Part shown: positions 63,763-64,000 of the stretch, one piece after another
Layout: each line of letters opens with the position of its first letter
How positions within the stretch are numbered: position 1 is the stretch's first letter
Assembly: GCF_003337575.1 (NCBI RefSeq)
Contig: NZ_QPJM01000005.1
Coordinates: 186,001 to 250,000 of the forward strand
Origin: Phyllobacterium bourgognense
GTDB taxonomy: Bacteria; Pseudomonadota; Alphaproteobacteria; Rhizobiales; Rhizobiaceae
Direction of reading: 5' to 3'
Length of the DNA stretch: 64,000 nt
Notes under the pieces: generated by a model
Told to the model about the DNA's origin: nothing
Databases searched by the model: none
The model's input: only the letters and a program-made list of their open reading frames with translations
Position numbers and translations under genes: made by a program

Positions 63763-64000
63763 CTAGGCCTGATGCCCGCTTATGTCAGAGCCCGCGTTGG
63801 GCGAGAAGCGCCTGTTCCAGATCGTCGCGGTGAGCGAGATTGCAGTCACGACGAGAAACGCCACGGAAAAGTCGCCAAGCTTGGGGTCGGTGTGATCTTG
63901 CACAAGCATCGATGTGTTCAGGGCCAATGCGCCGACGCAGATGCCGAGCGAAAGCATCAATTGCTGGAAGGTCGTATAGAAGCTCGTTGCCGAACTCATT
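63763..64000 (-). CDS. DHA2-type MFS transporter, C-terminal fragment at window edge
   Basis: The last about 79 residues of a membrane transporter whose start lies beyond base 64000. It begins SSATSFYTTFQQLMLSLGICVGALALN, which matches the region before the last helices of EmrB/QacA-like drug exporters, then a loop and the final helix VAFLVVTAISLTATIWNRRF. Truncation is by the window, not a mutation. Substrate unknown. Confidence 0.75.
   Translation of the reverse strand, partial: MSSATSFYTTFQQLMLSLGICVGALALNTSMLVQDHTDPKLGDFSVAFLVVTAISLTATIWNRRFSPNAGSDISGHQA

Overview
The window looks like a chromosomal segment of an alphaproteobacterium of the order Rhizobiales (Hyphomicrobiales), most like Phyllobacterium, Brucella/Ochrobactrum or Mesorhizobium. 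This is inferred from gene content and order: eno-ftsB-pdhABC-lpdA-lipA, ispDF-cinA, nifR3/dusB-ntrBC-ntrYX-hfq-hflX, and rlpA-dac-tmk-holB-metG-tatD. It also fits the moderately high GC and the split of pyruvate dehydrogenase E1 beta with its own lipoyl domain. No database search was possible; all names come from reading motifs.

Layout. 1-9.9 kb, plus strand: the 3' part of enolase, FtsB, then the pyruvate dehydrogenase complex (pdhA, pdhB, pdhC, an SGNH hydrolase, lpdA), two small membrane proteins, lipoyl synthase, a RatA/COQ10-like protein and a small membrane protein. Glycolysis, acetyl-CoA formation and lipoyl cofactor supply are therefore adjacent. 9.9-11.6 kb, minus: ispDF and cinA. 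11.8-27.3 kb, mostly plus: nitrogen-control genes dusB-ntrB-ntrC and ntrY-ntrX, separated by a 3.6-kb block (YfbU-like, DUF1993, GGDEF, aldo/keto reductase), then an MBL hydrolase, a lactonase, a D-amino-acid aminotransferase, hfq and hflX. 27.4-33.1 kb: a divergent exported nitrilase-fold lipoprotein, mazG, a small secreted protein, a SixA-type phosphatase and a CYTH-CHAD protein. 33.2-41.8 kb, minus: a housekeeping operon rlpA-dac-[toxin/antitoxin]-tmk-holB-metG-tatD-mbl-ybaK. The dac-like protein has lost two catalytic motifs.

42-51.4 kb is transitional and accessory: an MscS-type channel, a DUF992 protein, a K+-channel-like protein enclosed by a perfect 22-bp inverted repeat, then arylsulfatase, HAD hydrolase and an octaheme TPR cytochrome c. 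A tRNA-Ser(UGA) gene at 51.5 kb marks the start of a clearly accessory stretch with patchy base composition. It holds an orphan lipoprotein, an LCP-family (LytR-CpsA-Psr) protein of Gram-positive type, a Wzm/Wzt-like ABC exporter, a SARP-like winged-helix/TPR regulator, a PAP2/vanadium-haloperoxidase-fold protein, a subtilisin-like protease, small unknown proteins, a LuxR-type regulator with a degenerate receiver, a pentapeptide-repeat protein, and the end of a DHA2 MFS transporter cut by the window edge.

The most unusual items are the regulator/PAP2/S8-protease trio (56.2-60.8 kb), the exported nitrilase-like lipoprotein (27.4-29.3 kb), the apparently catalytically dead DacA-like protein (39.3-40.6 kb), the LCP gene beside an ABC glycan exporter, and the 738-bp inverted-repeat-bounded channel gene.
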